From Vulcanimicrobiota bacterium (GTDB lineage Bacteria; Vulcanimicrobiota; Xenobia; Xenobiales; JADMJV01), in contig JAHBVR010000020.1 of NCBI GenBank assembly GCA_019637395.1, forward strand, positions 80,087 to 144,086: 64,000 bases of DNA, read 5' to 3'. Position numbers and translations under genes: made by a program. Shown here one piece after another: positions 1 through 8,986 of this stretch. The notes beneath the pieces are model-generated. The model was not told the origin of the DNA and made no database searches. It saw only the letters and a list, made by a program, of their open reading frames with translations. How positions within the stretch are numbered: position 1 is the stretch's first letter; each line of letters starts with the position of its first letter.

Positions 1-1847
1 CCGCCATAGCCGGGGAAGCCGGTGCCGGTGTAGTGTAGCTCCTCCCAGGATCCCTCTTGGGTCTGGGTGGAGGCCAGGTAGCGGATGCCGCGCGCAATGG
101 CATCGGGATAGCCGCCGGTGGCCAGCAGGGCCATGAGGGCCCAGCCGGTCTGGCTGGGAGTGGAGGGGCCGACACCGCGCAGGCTTTCATCCATGTAGGA
201 GGCGCAGGTTTCGCCCCAGCCGCCGTCGTCGTTTTGCTTGGAAACGAGCCATTCGGCAGCCTTGACGACGTAGAGGGAATTCATGTTCTCGCCCACTTTT
301 TCCAGAGCGGGGAGCACGGCGGCGGTGCCGTAGATATGATTGACGCCCCAACGGCCGAACCAACTTCCGTCCGCTTCTTGTTCCCGGCGCAGGTAGTCGA
401 CGGCGCGGGCGATCTGGGGATCGGACATGTCATGACCCAGGCAACCCAGAGCTTCTACAACGTGGGCGGTGACGTCCACGCTGGGAGGGTCGATAGCTTC
501 GCCGAAATCGGCGAAAGGAATCAGCTTGATGAGTTTCTCGGTGTTGTCTTTGTCGAAAGCGGCCCAGGCCCCGTTGGAAGAAACCATGGCGCGCACCCAG
601 CCCTCGGCTCGGCGCAGGGCTTCCTGAATGGGAACCTTGAGGTGCTCGGGAGCGCTGGGCAGCGCGCGGGCCAACACGATCAGGCCGACGGCCGTGTCGT
701 CGATGTCCGGATACCAATCGTTCTCATATTCAAAAGCCCAACCGCCGCCCTGCACGTTGGGAACCTTAAAGCACCAGTCGCCGCGGGCGGTGATTTGCTC
801 CTTAAGAATGTATTCCAAGGACTTGAGGAAAGCGGGCGAGGAGCAATCCCAGCCGCAGTCGAGCAGGGCCAGTTGCGTGAGCAGCGTGTCCCAGACCGGG
901 GAGGTGCAGGCCTGCAGGAAGGTTCCGCGCTCGTTGTTCTCGGCCCAGGGCTCGTCAAAGCAACGGATGCCGGCTTTGAGCACGGGGTGATCGAGTGCGT
1001 AGCCTTCGAAGCGCAGGGCCATCAGAGAGTAAATCCAGGGGGGCTGAATACCGGCCCAGCAACCATCGGCCTCCTGGCGCGAGAGAATCCACTCCAGGCA
1101 GCTTTTGATGGCATTCTCGCGGAAGGGCTTGAAAGGCACGTGCTTTTGATAGAAGCGTAGCGCTTTGTCAGCCACCCAGAAGAACTTGGCCCAGCCGAAG
1201 CCTTTGGGCTTGGGAAGGTCGGTGTGCCTGCCCTGTCGGCCTTTGGGAAAGAGTTCCTCAAGAGTGCAACCGGGAGGCAGCGGGCGCACCGGGCGGCGGG
1301 CCGAGATGATGGTCAGGGGCACGATGGTGGCTCGGGCCCAACTGGCGAAATTGTACAGGCTGAACGGGAAGTTGAGCGGGAAGTAGACGATTTCCGGAGG
1401 CAGGGTGGGAGTGCCGTCCCAGGGCCATTCACCCAGCATGGCCAGCCAGATCTTGGTGAACACACGGCAGGATTCAACTCCTCCATGCGCCAGGATCCAT
1501 TCGCGGGCTTTGACGATGTGCGGCTCGTGGGCGCCCGCCCCGGAAGCGCGCAGCGCGGCATAGCATTCGACGGTGGCGTTCAGGTCACCGGATTCGGCTT
1601 CGTAATAGACGCTCCAGGCGCCGTCAGGGCGCTGCATGCGGCGGATGGCCTTGAGAACGCCTTCCCTCTTGGGGTCATCCTTGACTCCCAGGATATGCAT
1701 TCCCAGAATCCACTCGGCTTCCATGGTACAGTTGGTCTCGAGGAATCCCACCCAGTGGCCGGTGGGATATTGATTCCGACAGCTCCAGTCGGTTGCCCGG
1801 TTGATGGTTTGTTCAAGTTCGACTGTCAAATCAGGGCAAGCTTGCAT
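1..1847 (-). CDS. shc: Squalene-hopene cyclase, 3' end cut by window edge
   Basis: Cyclises squalene to hopene/hopanol at the inner membrane, the committed step of hopanoid synthesis. The minus-strand reading shows the class-II terpene cyclase acid motif DIDD at about residues 381-384 (context WYPDIDDTAVGL). It also shows the family N-terminal signature HWVGFLETNCTMEAEW (31-46), several QW-type repeats (RMQRPDGAW, SRQEADGCW, REQEADGSW, SKQNDDGGW), and near the edge YTGTGFPG, which lies close to the C terminus in this family. About 615 residues are visible, so probably only a few tens are missing. The ATG at 1847 is the first in-frame start after a stop and places the family N terminus correctly; no clear Shine-Dalgarno sequence precedes it. 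It is followed upstream on the same strand by the coiled-coil gene, 66 bases away. Confidence 0.95.
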   Translation of the reverse strand, partial: MQACPDLTVELEQTINRATDWSCRNQYPTGHWVGFLETNCTMEAEWILGMHILGVKDDPKREGVLKAIRRMQRPDGAWSVYYEAESGDLNATVECYAALRASGAGAHEPHIVKAREWILAHGGVESCRVFTKIWLAMLGEWPWDGTPTLPPEIVYFPLNFPFSLYNFASWARATIVPLTIISARRPVRPLPPGCTLEELFPKGRQGRHTDLPKPKGFGWAKFFWVADKALRFYQKHVPFKPFRENAIKSCLEWILSRQEADGCWAGIQPPWIYSLMALRFEGYALDHPVLKAGIRCFDEPWAENNERGTFLQACTSPVWDTLLTQLALLDCGWDCSSPAFLKSLEYILKEQITARGDWCFKVPNVQGGGWAFEYENDWYPDIDDTAVGLIVLARALPSAPEHLKVPIQEALRRAEGWVRAMVSSNGAWAAFDKDNTEKLIKLIPFADFGEAIDPPSVDVTAHVVEALGCLGHDMSDPQIARAVDYLRREQEADGSWFGRWGVNHIYGTAAVLPALEKVGENMNSLYVVKAAEWLVSKQNDDGGWGETCASYMDESLRGVGPSTPSQTGWALMALLATGGYPDAIARGIRYLASTQTQEGSWEELHYTGTGFPGYG

Positions 1848-1913
1848 GCAGGTGTCCGTCCAAGGAGGATATTCGTAGCTGCTTGCCCTCTGCAGGCGGG
1901 AGTTAAACCGTAT

Positions 1914-4169
1914 CTAATCAGTCGGCTTTTCGGCGGTGAGCCAGTCGGGCAGTTCGTCGGGCCCGGCCGCGACCGGGTCGGTCAGCCAGTCGGGAGTTTC
2001 CTCCGCGGCGGCCTGGCTATCCAGGTCCAAAGGCGGCAGCTCACCCAGGCCGGTCAGGGGCCTGGCCGCTTCTTCGGAAGAATGGCTAAGGCCCAGGTTG
2101 GCGGCGCGGGCGGCCACCTTGGCGGCACCGGCCGCACCCGGAGGTAAACCGGCCTTGCTGTAATTGGGACGCACGTAGCCATCCCAAGGTTCGTCGTCGG
2201 GGGAACCCAACCAGCCGGAGGGCTTTGGTTTGGAGGCGGCTGGAGCGGCTGGCGCGGCCGGACGAGCGGGGGGCCGGGCTGGTGGGGGTTCGTCCGGATC
2301 CCCACCCAGATAGCCGGACCTATTGACGGGAGGCGAAGTGCGGATGGGAGCAGCGCCGATGGGGGTTTCGAGCATTTTGGCCAGCTCGTCGGAAACGTAT
2401 TGCTGGGCCGAGCGCAGCAGTTCCAGTTCCAGTTGGAATTTATCCGCCTGGAGCACGATCTTCTCTTCCAACTGAGTAACCTGAGCCCGCAAGCGTTGCT
2501 TTTCCTCGTCGTCGGCCGGTGGGGCCTGCAGGGCCTGTTCCAGTTGCTGCTCGAGTTCGGCGAGCCGGGCCTGGAGCTGTTCTTTTTCCTCATCGTCGGC
2601 CACGGGCGGGGCTTGCAGGGCCTGATCCAGTTGCTGCTCGAGTTCGGCGAGCCGGGCCTGGAGCTGTTCTTTTTCCCCGTCCTCGGCCGGTGGGGCCTGC
2701 AGGGCCTGCTCCAGTTGCTGCTCGAGTTCGGCGAGCCGGGCCTGGAGCTGTTCTTTTTCCTCATCGTCGGCCACGGGCGGGGCCTGTAGGGCCTGCTCCA
2801 GTTGCTGCTCGAGTTCGGCGAGCCGGGCCTGGAGCTGTTCTTTTTCCCCGTCCTCGGCCACGGGCGGGGCTTGCAGGGCCTGATCCAGTTGCTCCGCGAA
2901 CTGTTCGGCCTGGAGAGCCAGTTGGCGGGCCAATTCTTGTTCGTGTTTTTCGGCCTGCTGGGCTAGTTGTTCGAGCAATTGTTGCTGATGGGCGGCCGAC
3001 TGGCTGGCCAGTTGATCAGGAGAGGCGGCTTCCTTGAGCAGCTCATCCAACCGGGTCTGCAACTGCTCCAATTGCACGCCGCGCTGTTGGTAATCGCGGC
3101 TGAGGCGATCAAATTCCCCGGTTTTGAGTTCCAGATCGAACTGGACGCGGCCGGTCACTTCGTTTTTCAAATCCAGGTCAGCGCGCAGCACTTCGTTCTG
3201 GTGAGTGAGTTCCACCACAGCCTCAGTCTGTTGGTTGACCTGCTGGGAAAGAGCGGCATTCTGCGCCTGCAGCCGGGTCATTTCACCCCGAAGTTGGCCT
3301 TCGCTCTGCTCACGTAGACTCAATTCCTGGTTGAGATACTCGTTCTGGCGCTGCAGATCTTCCAGCTCGACTTCGTTGCCGGGGGGGAGTTCTTGCAGGC
3401 GCAGAATCTCGGCCCGCAGCTCCGCTTCTTGTTGGTCGCGGTAGGAGAGTTCATTGGAAAGCGCCCCATTCTGGCGGTGCAGCTCCTCCCATTCCTCCTG
3501 AAGGGAGGCCAGGCGTTGATCGCGTTCGCCCAGCGCCTTGGAAAGAGCTTCGTTCTGGCGGTGCAGCTCGTCGAGTTCCTCTTCGTTCACCACTTCGGCT
3601 TTGAGCCTGGCGATCTGAGCCGAAAGCGCCTGATTCTGTTGGCGGAGTTTGGCGATGGTCTGTTCTTTGACCAGCAGCTCGACATCAGAGCTTACGGGGC
3701 CGTCCGTCCTGGACTCGAGCTGTTTTTGCAGCCGGGCGATCTGCTCGTTCTTTTGGGCGACCAGAAGCTGGGCTTTCTTGTAATTTTGCTGGAGGGCCAG
3801 CAGTTGGGCCCGGCCCGGCTCGGGCCGCACCGTGGGTTCCGCTGAAGAGGAGGGCGCGGCCGTGGTTTCATGGCTATGGGGCGCATCCAGGCTTTCCTGG
3901 CTCTCGTTGAGCAGGCGCTGGACGCGCTCCTCTTCCTGGTCGTAGCGGGCCAACAGGTCGCGCTCTACCTGAGCCCAACGCTCGTTGTCCAGACCGTCCG
4001 TGATTTGGAGTCGTTGGCGTACCTGTGCGAGCTTGTGGCGAATTTGGTCCTGTCGTTTTCGGCAAGCGCCGATCAACAGGCTACGCCGATCCGGTTGGCT
4101 CAAACTCGTTTTTCTCCCAGATAGGAAACTCCGCCCGCATTGGAAGACTGTTAGCGATCTCCGCTCCAC
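1914..4169 (-). CDS. Large coiled-coil protein with internal tandem repeats
   Basis: A 751-residue protein, mostly heptad-rich coiled coil from about residue 30 to 600. It is very rich in Gln, Glu and Leu and has recurring LxRQNEALS-type segments. A block of four near-identical 28-29 residue repeats (EKEQLQARLAELEQQL plus an ALQAPP linker) follows. The last ~150 residues are low-complexity Pro/Ala-rich with acidic WLTDP/WLTAE motifs near the end. No signal peptide or enzyme domain is visible; a cytoplasmic scaffold or filament role is only inference. The start is uncertain: GTG 4169 sits on top of an AAGGAGGT sequence, so TTG 4103, preceded by GGGAGAAA, is a plausible alternative. A decayed copy of its 5' end lies at 8155-8417. 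Confidence 0.8.
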   Translation of the reverse strand: MERRSLTVFQCGRSFLSGRKTSLSQPDRRSLLIGACRKRQDQIRHKLAQVRQRLQITDGLDNERWAQVERDLLARYDQEEERVQRLLNESQESLDAPHSHETTAAPSSSAEPTVRPEPGRAQLLALQQNYKKAQLLVAQKNEQIARLQKQLESRTDGPVSSDVELLVKEQTIAKLRQQNQALSAQIARLKAEVVNEEELDELHRQNEALSKALGERDQRLASLQEEWEELHRQNGALSNELSYRDQQEAELRAEILRLQELPPGNEVELEDLQRQNEYLNQELSLREQSEGQLRGEMTRLQAQNAALSQQVNQQTEAVVELTHQNEVLRADLDLKNEVTGRVQFDLELKTGEFDRLSRDYQQRGVQLEQLQTRLDELLKEAASPDQLASQSAAHQQQLLEQLAQQAEKHEQELARQLALQAEQFAEQLDQALQAPPVAEDGEKEQLQARLAELEQQLEQALQAPPVADDEEKEQLQARLAELEQQLEQALQAPPAEDGEKEQLQARLAELEQQLDQALQAPPVADDEEKEQLQARLAELEQQLEQALQAPPADDEEKQRLRAQVTQLEEKIVLQADKFQLELELLRSAQQYVSDELAKMLETPIGAAPIRTSPPVNRSGYLGGDPDEPPPARPPARPAAPAAPAASKPKPSGWLGSPDDEPWDGYVRPNYSKAGLPPGAAGAAKVAARAANLGLSHSSEEAARPLTGLGELPPLDLDSQAAAEETPDWLTDPVAAGPDELPDWLTAEKPTD
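2505..2890 (-). repeat. In-frame tandem repeat, ~84-87 bp unit, about four copies
   Basis: The junction string ttctttttcc recurs at 2580, 2667, 2751 and 2838, giving unit lengths of 87, 84 and 87 bp. Units are nearly identical at the DNA level and differ mainly in a linker encoding PPVADDE, PPAEDG or PPADDE. All lengths are multiples of three, so the coiled-coil reading frame is kept. This looks like recent slippage or unequal-crossover expansion. Confidence 0.9.
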
Positions 4170-4231
4170 CTCCTTTGAAGAGCGAGCTCCAGGCGACTGA
4201 AGTATATCAGTCGGAGGCGTAAAGCCTCCAC

Positions 4232-5695
4232 CTATACCTCTACCACTTCCTTGCGGCGGCGCGTCCAGTAAGCGGCTTCGACCACGGTCTTCGAGCGCGG
4301 CGCCAGTTCCAAGGTCCAGCGCAGAAAGCCGTTTTCATCGGGACGGACAGGGGGTTGCATGGACTGGATATCGACGCTGATTTCCACCTGCTTGATCTCC
4401 GAAACCGGCACCCGTTCTATCACTTCCAAGCTCTGAGTTTGGGAGGAGAGATTGGAGAGGGTGACGGTGGTCCGGGTGCGTTGGCGCATCCAGCCCCCCA
4501 GCAAGTCGTCCTTTTCGCAGGGGTCGTCCTGCTCATGGCGCCGGGCGCGCAGACTGCTCTGCGGTCCCCAACTCAATTGGAAGCCTTCTCCCGGCGCCAC
4601 CAGGCCGATGCGGCAGCGGCCCACCCAACCGGCTTCGCGCAGCAAATCGACGGGTCCGGCCAGTAGCGGCCAGGCGGCACCGTTGCTGAGAAGAGTGCGT
4701 TGCACCACCTGGGGACAAAGTTCCGCCACCAGCAGATTTTCCAGGCGGGTCGGGCAACTGAAGTCAAACAGGGGAACGCGCACCGCCAGCCCGTCGCTGG
4801 CCACGCTGCAGCGCCCCGCCACGGGCGCGCTGAAAACCTGGCCGCCATCGTCAATGCCGGGAATTTCCAGCTGAGCGCTGAGGGACAGCTCCTCCACCTG
4901 GACGTCGCGCTGCTGCACGACAATCTCCTGGCGGCGCTTGCGAGTATGAAGGTATTCCTGAGGCACGGGGGGCGGCACCACGCCTAAACTTTGGCGCTCG
5001 GTGGACAGCACCAGTTCCACTTCGTTCCAGTCTTCGCCGGTGTTCTGCCAGATGCAGCCCTGAGCCGAGAAATGGACGCGGTCGCCGAGAAACTCGGCCT
5101 GGTGATAGGGCCTCCAGGCGGCCAGGGGGACGCAGTATTCCAGGCTGAGTTCCACTTCGCCACCCGGACCGTCCACATCGATGATCAGCTCGGCCCGGCT
5201 CACCAGCGGGTTGATTTCCGGGAAGGCCAGCGGGCGAACCAGAGCCGGTCGCCCCAGTTCGAGCCAGCGTTGTTCCAGATCGGCCTTCCACTCCATGATT
5301 TCTTGGAGCTGCTCTTCCCACTGCTGCGGCTCGGCCTGGCCCCAGGCGGCCTGTTCGGCGATCACCACCAGCAGCTCGACGTAGAGAGCGTCAGCCGCTC
5401 TCATTTCGTCCTCGATCAGCTCGGCCGGACTGGTATCCGGCTCTCCTCGCCGAAGCTCCCGCAGCGGAGGAGGACTGGCCGGCGGGTCGGCTCGGTAGCG
5501 CAGCACCTGGGCGCTGATCAACTGCGCCGGGCCCCGCAACTGAATCGCCAGAGACTTGTCCACGATGACGGGGCTCACTTCCGCCAGGCACAGGCGGCCG
5601 GAACCCGGCTCCAGATGGACGCTTCCGCGGCGCCGGATAAAGGCCCGGTCCTCGGCCACCGTGACCCGCTCTATGGGTGCATTTAACTCTTGCAT
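4232..5695 (-). CDS. DUF4139 / MuiA-like protein (shorter paralogue)
   Basis: A 487-residue protein of the DUF4139 (mucoidy inhibitor A-like) type. The N-terminal part has the IERVTVAEDRAFIRRRG pattern. The central part has the characteristic WRPYHQAEF and NTGEDWNEVELVLST segments, and the C terminus has LELAPRSKTVVEAAYW. The molecular function of the family is not established. No signal peptide is seen. The ATG at 5695 was chosen because it lies 2 bases after the stop of the larger paralogue (TGA 5700-5698), giving a tightly coupled pair; extension upstream would only overlap that gene. It is followed by the coiled-coil gene 62 bases away. Confidence 0.85.
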   Translation of the reverse strand: MQELNAPIERVTVAEDRAFIRRRGSVHLEPGSGRLCLAEVSPVIVDKSLAIQLRGPAQLISAQVLRYRADPPASPPPLRELRRGEPDTSPAELIEDEMRAADALYVELLVVIAEQAAWGQAEPQQWEEQLQEIMEWKADLEQRWLELGRPALVRPLAFPEINPLVSRAELIIDVDGPGGEVELSLEYCVPLAAWRPYHQAEFLGDRVHFSAQGCIWQNTGEDWNEVELVLSTERQSLGVVPPPVPQEYLHTRKRRQEIVVQQRDVQVEELSLSAQLEIPGIDDGGQVFSAPVAGRCSVASDGLAVRVPLFDFSCPTRLENLLVAELCPQVVQRTLLSNGAAWPLLAGPVDLLREAGWVGRCRIGLVAPGEGFQLSWGPQSSLRARRHEQDDPCEKDDLLGGWMRQRTRTTVTLSNLSSQTQSLEVIERVPVSEIKQVEISVDIQSMQPPVRPDENGFLRWTLELAPRSKTVVEAAYWTRRRKEVVEV

Positions 5696-5697
5696 AT

Positions 5698-7950
5698 TCA
5701 CTTCTCCCGCCGGTTTCCGCCCACCAGCTCGAGCCGGTTGGACATCTCGATAAAGTAGCTGAAGCGGCATTCCGCTCGCTGTCCCGGCGGCAGGGAGAGC
5801 CAGCAGAAATAGCCGGCGCCCCCTTCCAGACTGTCCCACTGCGACTCGGGACGCACTTTGCAATCGCTGCCTTCACTGGCTTGAGGCAGGGGCTCGCGCA
5901 CCTGCAAGCGCACCTGCCGGGTCAGGTAGTTGCGGGCCTCGATGTGGATTTCGTGACGTAGTTGCAGAGTGCCGCCCATCAAGCCGGCGGCCTGTTCCTG
6001 GAAGGTCGGGCGGCGTGCCACGCGCACCCCGGTTTCCACCCCCATGTCCAGCAGGAAAGCTTCGCCGGCCGCCACCGGAGCCAGTTCAACACAGGCCAGA
6101 TAGTCGGAGCCGACAAACAAATCCACCGGTCCGGCCGGGAGAGCCAGGTCCGCCGGACATTCCAGCTCGACGCGGCGAAAGACGTCGTGGGTCACTTTGG
6201 GCACCACCAGCCAGTGCAGCACGGCCGGCAGTTGGCGGCGCAAGATGGGCACCGAATGGTAGCTACAGTCGCCGCGGATGGTGACGCGGGCCTGGCCGGG
6301 ATAGAGCCAGTCCTGGGATTGGACGGGCCCCGGAGGGTGGTATCCGAGCGGGGGCGCTTTGCGCAGGAGCTGGTCGCCCTGCCGCTGAGCATCGGCCAGA
6401 ATCTGCCGCGCCTGGGGCACGCTGTCCCGGTCTTTCCAACGGCGTAGACTGGCTTCGACGGGGGACTGGGGCAAAAGTTTGCCGCGCTCGTTTTCGCCGG
6501 CGCCGGGCAGATAGAGCAGGTCGAAAGCCAGCTGCTCCTGCGAGAGCTCCCGGGAGTAACGCCGCCCGGCCAGCGGAGAGCGTTCGGGAATCAGCGGGCC
6601 CACTCGGTATTCGACTATCGACTCGGGTTTGCGCGGGCTGGAGGCCCCGCTCGAGCGGTCTTCCATGAGATCGCAGATATCGTTGCTGACCCGACACTGA
6701 AAAACGGGTTCGAGACGAGTGGAGGGACGTTCGCGAACGGCCGGGCGTTGGCTGGCCAGCAATTGATGGAAGCGCTCCACCACCACTTCCGATTTGCGAA
6801 CGACCAGCAGTTCCAGGTTCTGGCCGCGGCCAGCCACGAATCCGCAGGCTGCCTCGCGTTCCGCTGGCGGAATGGATGGCAGCTGACTGACCTGGAGGGT
6901 CAATTCGCGAACGTGGTCGGGGCTCAACTCTTTGAAGAGCAGGGCGGAGACTTCGGGGGGGAGGCTCATGAGCGCCACCGCCACAATCTGCAAATCACTG
7001 AGGTAGGGCGGGCGGGGCCCGAAGTCCTCCCGGTGGATGGCTCGGGGGGTTTGGGGAACCCCGTCATAATCGGAAAACAGAGCCTCGCTTTGAGGCGGCA
7101 AGGGCCGCCAGCCCGGCGTGTTCTGAACCTGGCGCCGGCCCAATCGGCGACTGGCCAGTTGTGGCACTTCAGTCCAGCGTTCGGGCTCGGCGGTGGAGAC
7201 GGAGAGTTTGGCGTTGGTCCAGTCTTCTCCGCTACTCTGGCAGACCAGAGCGCGCAGCTCCAGGTCGGCCAGGCTGCAATCGCGATCGAAGCGCAGCGAA
7301 TAGCCGGGAACCCAGCAGGCGCCCTCCACCTGGTAACTGAGCAGCAAGCGCAAGTGAGAGGCCTGGGCATCGGGTTTGCTGTGCAGACTGATCAGCACCG
7401 ACTTGCTGAGTTCCAAAGAAACCGGAACCTGGCTGGCGGGCGCCTGGTAGAGCCGGCTTTGGAGCTCTTCCAGGCGCTGCTCCAGTTGACGGCGGCGCGG
7501 CAGCCAGGCACCCAGGGTTTTCTGGCGCAGCTCGACTACCGCCCGGCGGGCCCGTAGCGGGAATCCTTGGGGGGCCTGGGTGGCGCGCAGCACCAGCGTG
7601 CCCGGTTCCAGTTTCTGCATTTTGGCGATATCGCCATTGAGTCGCTCGAGCTGTTTTTGCAGGGCCAGGAGTTCGTGGTGGATTTGCGCCAGCTCGGGCG
7701 GATTCGTGGGCTCGGCTTTGTGGCGAGATTCGAGTTCGACGCGCAATTCGCGCGCCACCAGTCCGCCCCCGCCCTGGGGGAACTCCAGGCGGGCGCTGAG
7801 GGTGTTGTCGAGCATGGCCAGAGGCAAGTTGTCGAGTCGCAACTGGCGGGGCCAACCTTGCGCAGGTTGGGGAATCTCCGCCAGCCGGGTGACTTGGGCT
7901 CCGCGGCGGTAGACCGTGACGGTTTCGACCTGAGAGGTGACCATGTGCAT
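5698..7950 (-). CDS. DUF4139 / MuiA-like protein with inserted FliG-like segment
   Basis: A 750-residue paralogue of the following gene. The N terminus (VETVTVYRRGAQVTR) and the middle (WVPGYSLRFD, SSGEDWTNAKLSVSTAEP at about 213-256) are typical of DUF4139. A short coiled coil lies at about 85-165. Residues 316-366 (DLQIVAVALMSLPPEV, SALLFKELSPDHVRELTLQV, then PPAERE) resemble the N-terminal domain of FliG/MgtE-N-like helical proteins and are not expected in this family. The C-terminal part ends in the beta-rich DUF4139 tail (LPPGQRAECRFSYFIE). ATG 7950 and ATG 7944 are both possible. It is the first gene of a likely operon reading to 4232 and possibly beyond; upstream DNA is AT-rich, fitting a promoter. 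Confidence 0.83.
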   Translation of the reverse strand: MHMVTSQVETVTVYRRGAQVTRLAEIPQPAQGWPRQLRLDNLPLAMLDNTLSARLEFPQGGGGLVARELRVELESRHKAEPTNPPELAQIHHELLALQKQLERLNGDIAKMQKLEPGTLVLRATQAPQGFPLRARRAVVELRQKTLGAWLPRRRQLEQRLEELQSRLYQAPASQVPVSLELSKSVLISLHSKPDAQASHLRLLLSYQVEGACWVPGYSLRFDRDCSLADLELRALVCQSSGEDWTNAKLSVSTAEPERWTEVPQLASRRLGRRQVQNTPGWRPLPPQSEALFSDYDGVPQTPRAIHREDFGPRPPYLSDLQIVAVALMSLPPEVSALLFKELSPDHVRELTLQVSQLPSIPPAEREAACGFVAGRGQNLELLVVRKSEVVVERFHQLLASQRPAVRERPSTRLEPVFQCRVSNDICDLMEDRSSGASSPRKPESIVEYRVGPLIPERSPLAGRRYSRELSQEQLAFDLLYLPGAGENERGKLLPQSPVEASLRRWKDRDSVPQARQILADAQRQGDQLLRKAPPLGYHPPGPVQSQDWLYPGQARVTIRGDCSYHSVPILRRQLPAVLHWLVVPKVTHDVFRRVELECPADLALPAGPVDLFVGSDYLACVELAPVAAGEAFLLDMGVETGVRVARRPTFQEQAAGLMGGTLQLRHEIHIEARNYLTRQVRLQVREPLPQASEGSDCKVRPESQWDSLEGGAGYFCWLSLPPGQRAECRFSYFIEMSNRLELVGGNRREK

Positions 7951-8054
7951 TTGTTAAGTTTGCTTAATAAGTTGCCAGATGACAAAAGACGGGTTGTTAA
8001 ATTCTTTGGTCAAAATTGTTGCGGCGGATGGCTCCGGCCGCATTCAAGGGAGCA

Positions 8055-8113
8055 CTGCAAAGGCTTCTCCGAAGTCTTCAAGCCTTCGATGGCGGCGGAA
8101 TGAAGAAGAGCAG
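8055..8113 (+). repeat. Copy of the start region of the kinase gene at 9480
   Basis: About 59 bases nearly match 9432-9493. Both read, on the plus strand, the tail CKxFSEVFKPSM followed by a stop that overlaps an ATG encoding MKKSS. Here the sequence after MKKSS runs into an unrelated fragment, so this is the truncated beginning of a lost paralogue of the kinase array. Confidence 0.75.
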
Positions 8114-8154
8114 CCTTCCGCTGAAGCTGAGGACGTTGTTGTCGATGGTTGTGG

Positions 8155-8417
8155 GCGACCAGAAGCTGGGCCTTTTTGTAATTTTGTTGAAGGGCCAGCA
8201 GTTGGGCCCGGCTCGGGACGCACCGCGGGCTCCGCCGAAGATGAGGGCGTGCCTGGTCATGTCCAGACCGTCCGTGATTTGGAGTCGTTGGCGTACCTGT
8301 GCGAGCTTGTGGCGAATCTGATCCTGTCGTTTTCGGCAAGCGCCGATCAACAGGCTACGCCGATCCGGTTGGCTCAAACTCGTTTTTCTCCCAGATAGGA
8401 AACTCCGCCCGCATTGG
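8155..8417 (-). pseudogene. Decayed duplicate of the coiled-coil gene 5' end
   Basis: 8261-8417 matches 3987-4143 over 157 bases with, by eye, two mismatches. 8155-8244 matches 3757-3851 less perfectly. The ~135 bases that separate these blocks in the intact gene are reduced to a short junction. On the minus strand it reads the same N-terminal residues (SLSQPDRRSLLIGACRKRQD) and then goes out of frame. Upstream, CTGGAGCTCGCT is shared with the intact copy, but the Shine-Dalgarno region is deleted. It is therefore a non-functional partial duplicate in the same orientation as the original. Confidence 0.85.
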
Positions 8418-8501
8418 GCGACTGTGAGCGAGCTCCAGGAGAGAGAAAAAGAGAGGGCCAGGTAAAAACCGCTGGCCGAATGGAACGAGAGATTTCGCTT
8501 A

Positions 8502-8821
8502 CAGATGGCCGACTTGCGAAACTCTATACTCACCGCCGAAGTCAGCCAGGCGGGAAAACTGGATATCGCCAGCACGGTCGACCCCGAGGAGGCTTACCGC
8601 AATGTGGTGGCCCACGCCGAAGCGAAACGGGCCTGGCGGCACCGTTTCCGATGACGGCCGGGGTTTGATCCGCTGGCGGGGCTAAGAAGGGTCGGCTGGG
8701 CCTGATTGGAATGAAGGAACGGTGCGAACTGCTGGGTGGTCACCTGGCGATCGAGAGTATGCTTGGTAGCGGTAGTACTGTTCTGTTTGAGATTCCTATC
8801 GGAGGCGCAGGCCGCAGTTAG
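8502..8821 (+). pseudogene. Remnant of a NarL-type histidine kinase
   Basis: In pieces, the plus strand reads a dimerisation-helix end (QMADLRNSI), then the N-box region EEAYRNVVAHAEAKRAW, then a G-box piece GFDPLAG in another frame, and finally LGLIGMKERCELLGG to GSGSTVLFEIP and a stop at 8821. These match, in order, the HATPase domain of the intact kinases downstream (for example EALRNVARHG and LAGMKERCALLHG). At least two frame changes and internal deletions make it non-functional. It shows that the kinase array once had at least one more member upstream. Confidence 0.8.
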
Positions 8822-8986
8822 AGAGCTGGCCATGCGGTCGAAGCGATGCCTTTGCCCGAACCCTGAGGGGGAAGGGCTGTAACTCGGCGGAGAGCGCAAC
8901 CGAACCTGAAGGCCAGAAAGGTTGGCCTTAGAGGTTGATGGCGGCGGAGTCACGGCCGGCTGACCTGATCCGAGAACAAGGACAGG

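Noticed and set aside
57-1160. Long plus-strand frame
   Set aside because: It is antisense to squalene-hopene cyclase, whose conserved motifs are on the minus strand; the plus translation is Gly/Ala/Val-rich noise.
1224-2147. Plus-strand frame spanning two genes
   Set aside because: It crosses the cyclase/coiled-coil boundary antisense and has no recognisable domain.
2400-3845. Several plus-strand frames over the coiled-coil gene
   Set aside because: They mirror the repetitive coiled-coil coding sequence; their apparent repeats are a by-product.
4232-5863. Longer start for the short DUF4139 protein (5863)
   Set aside because: The extra 56 residues overlap the upstream paralogue; the ATG at 5695 sits 2 bases after its stop and matches the family N terminus.
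7567-8103. Plus-strand frame ending at 8103
   Set aside because: Mostly antisense to the DUF4139 gene; only its last ~15 codons correspond to the repeated module junction.
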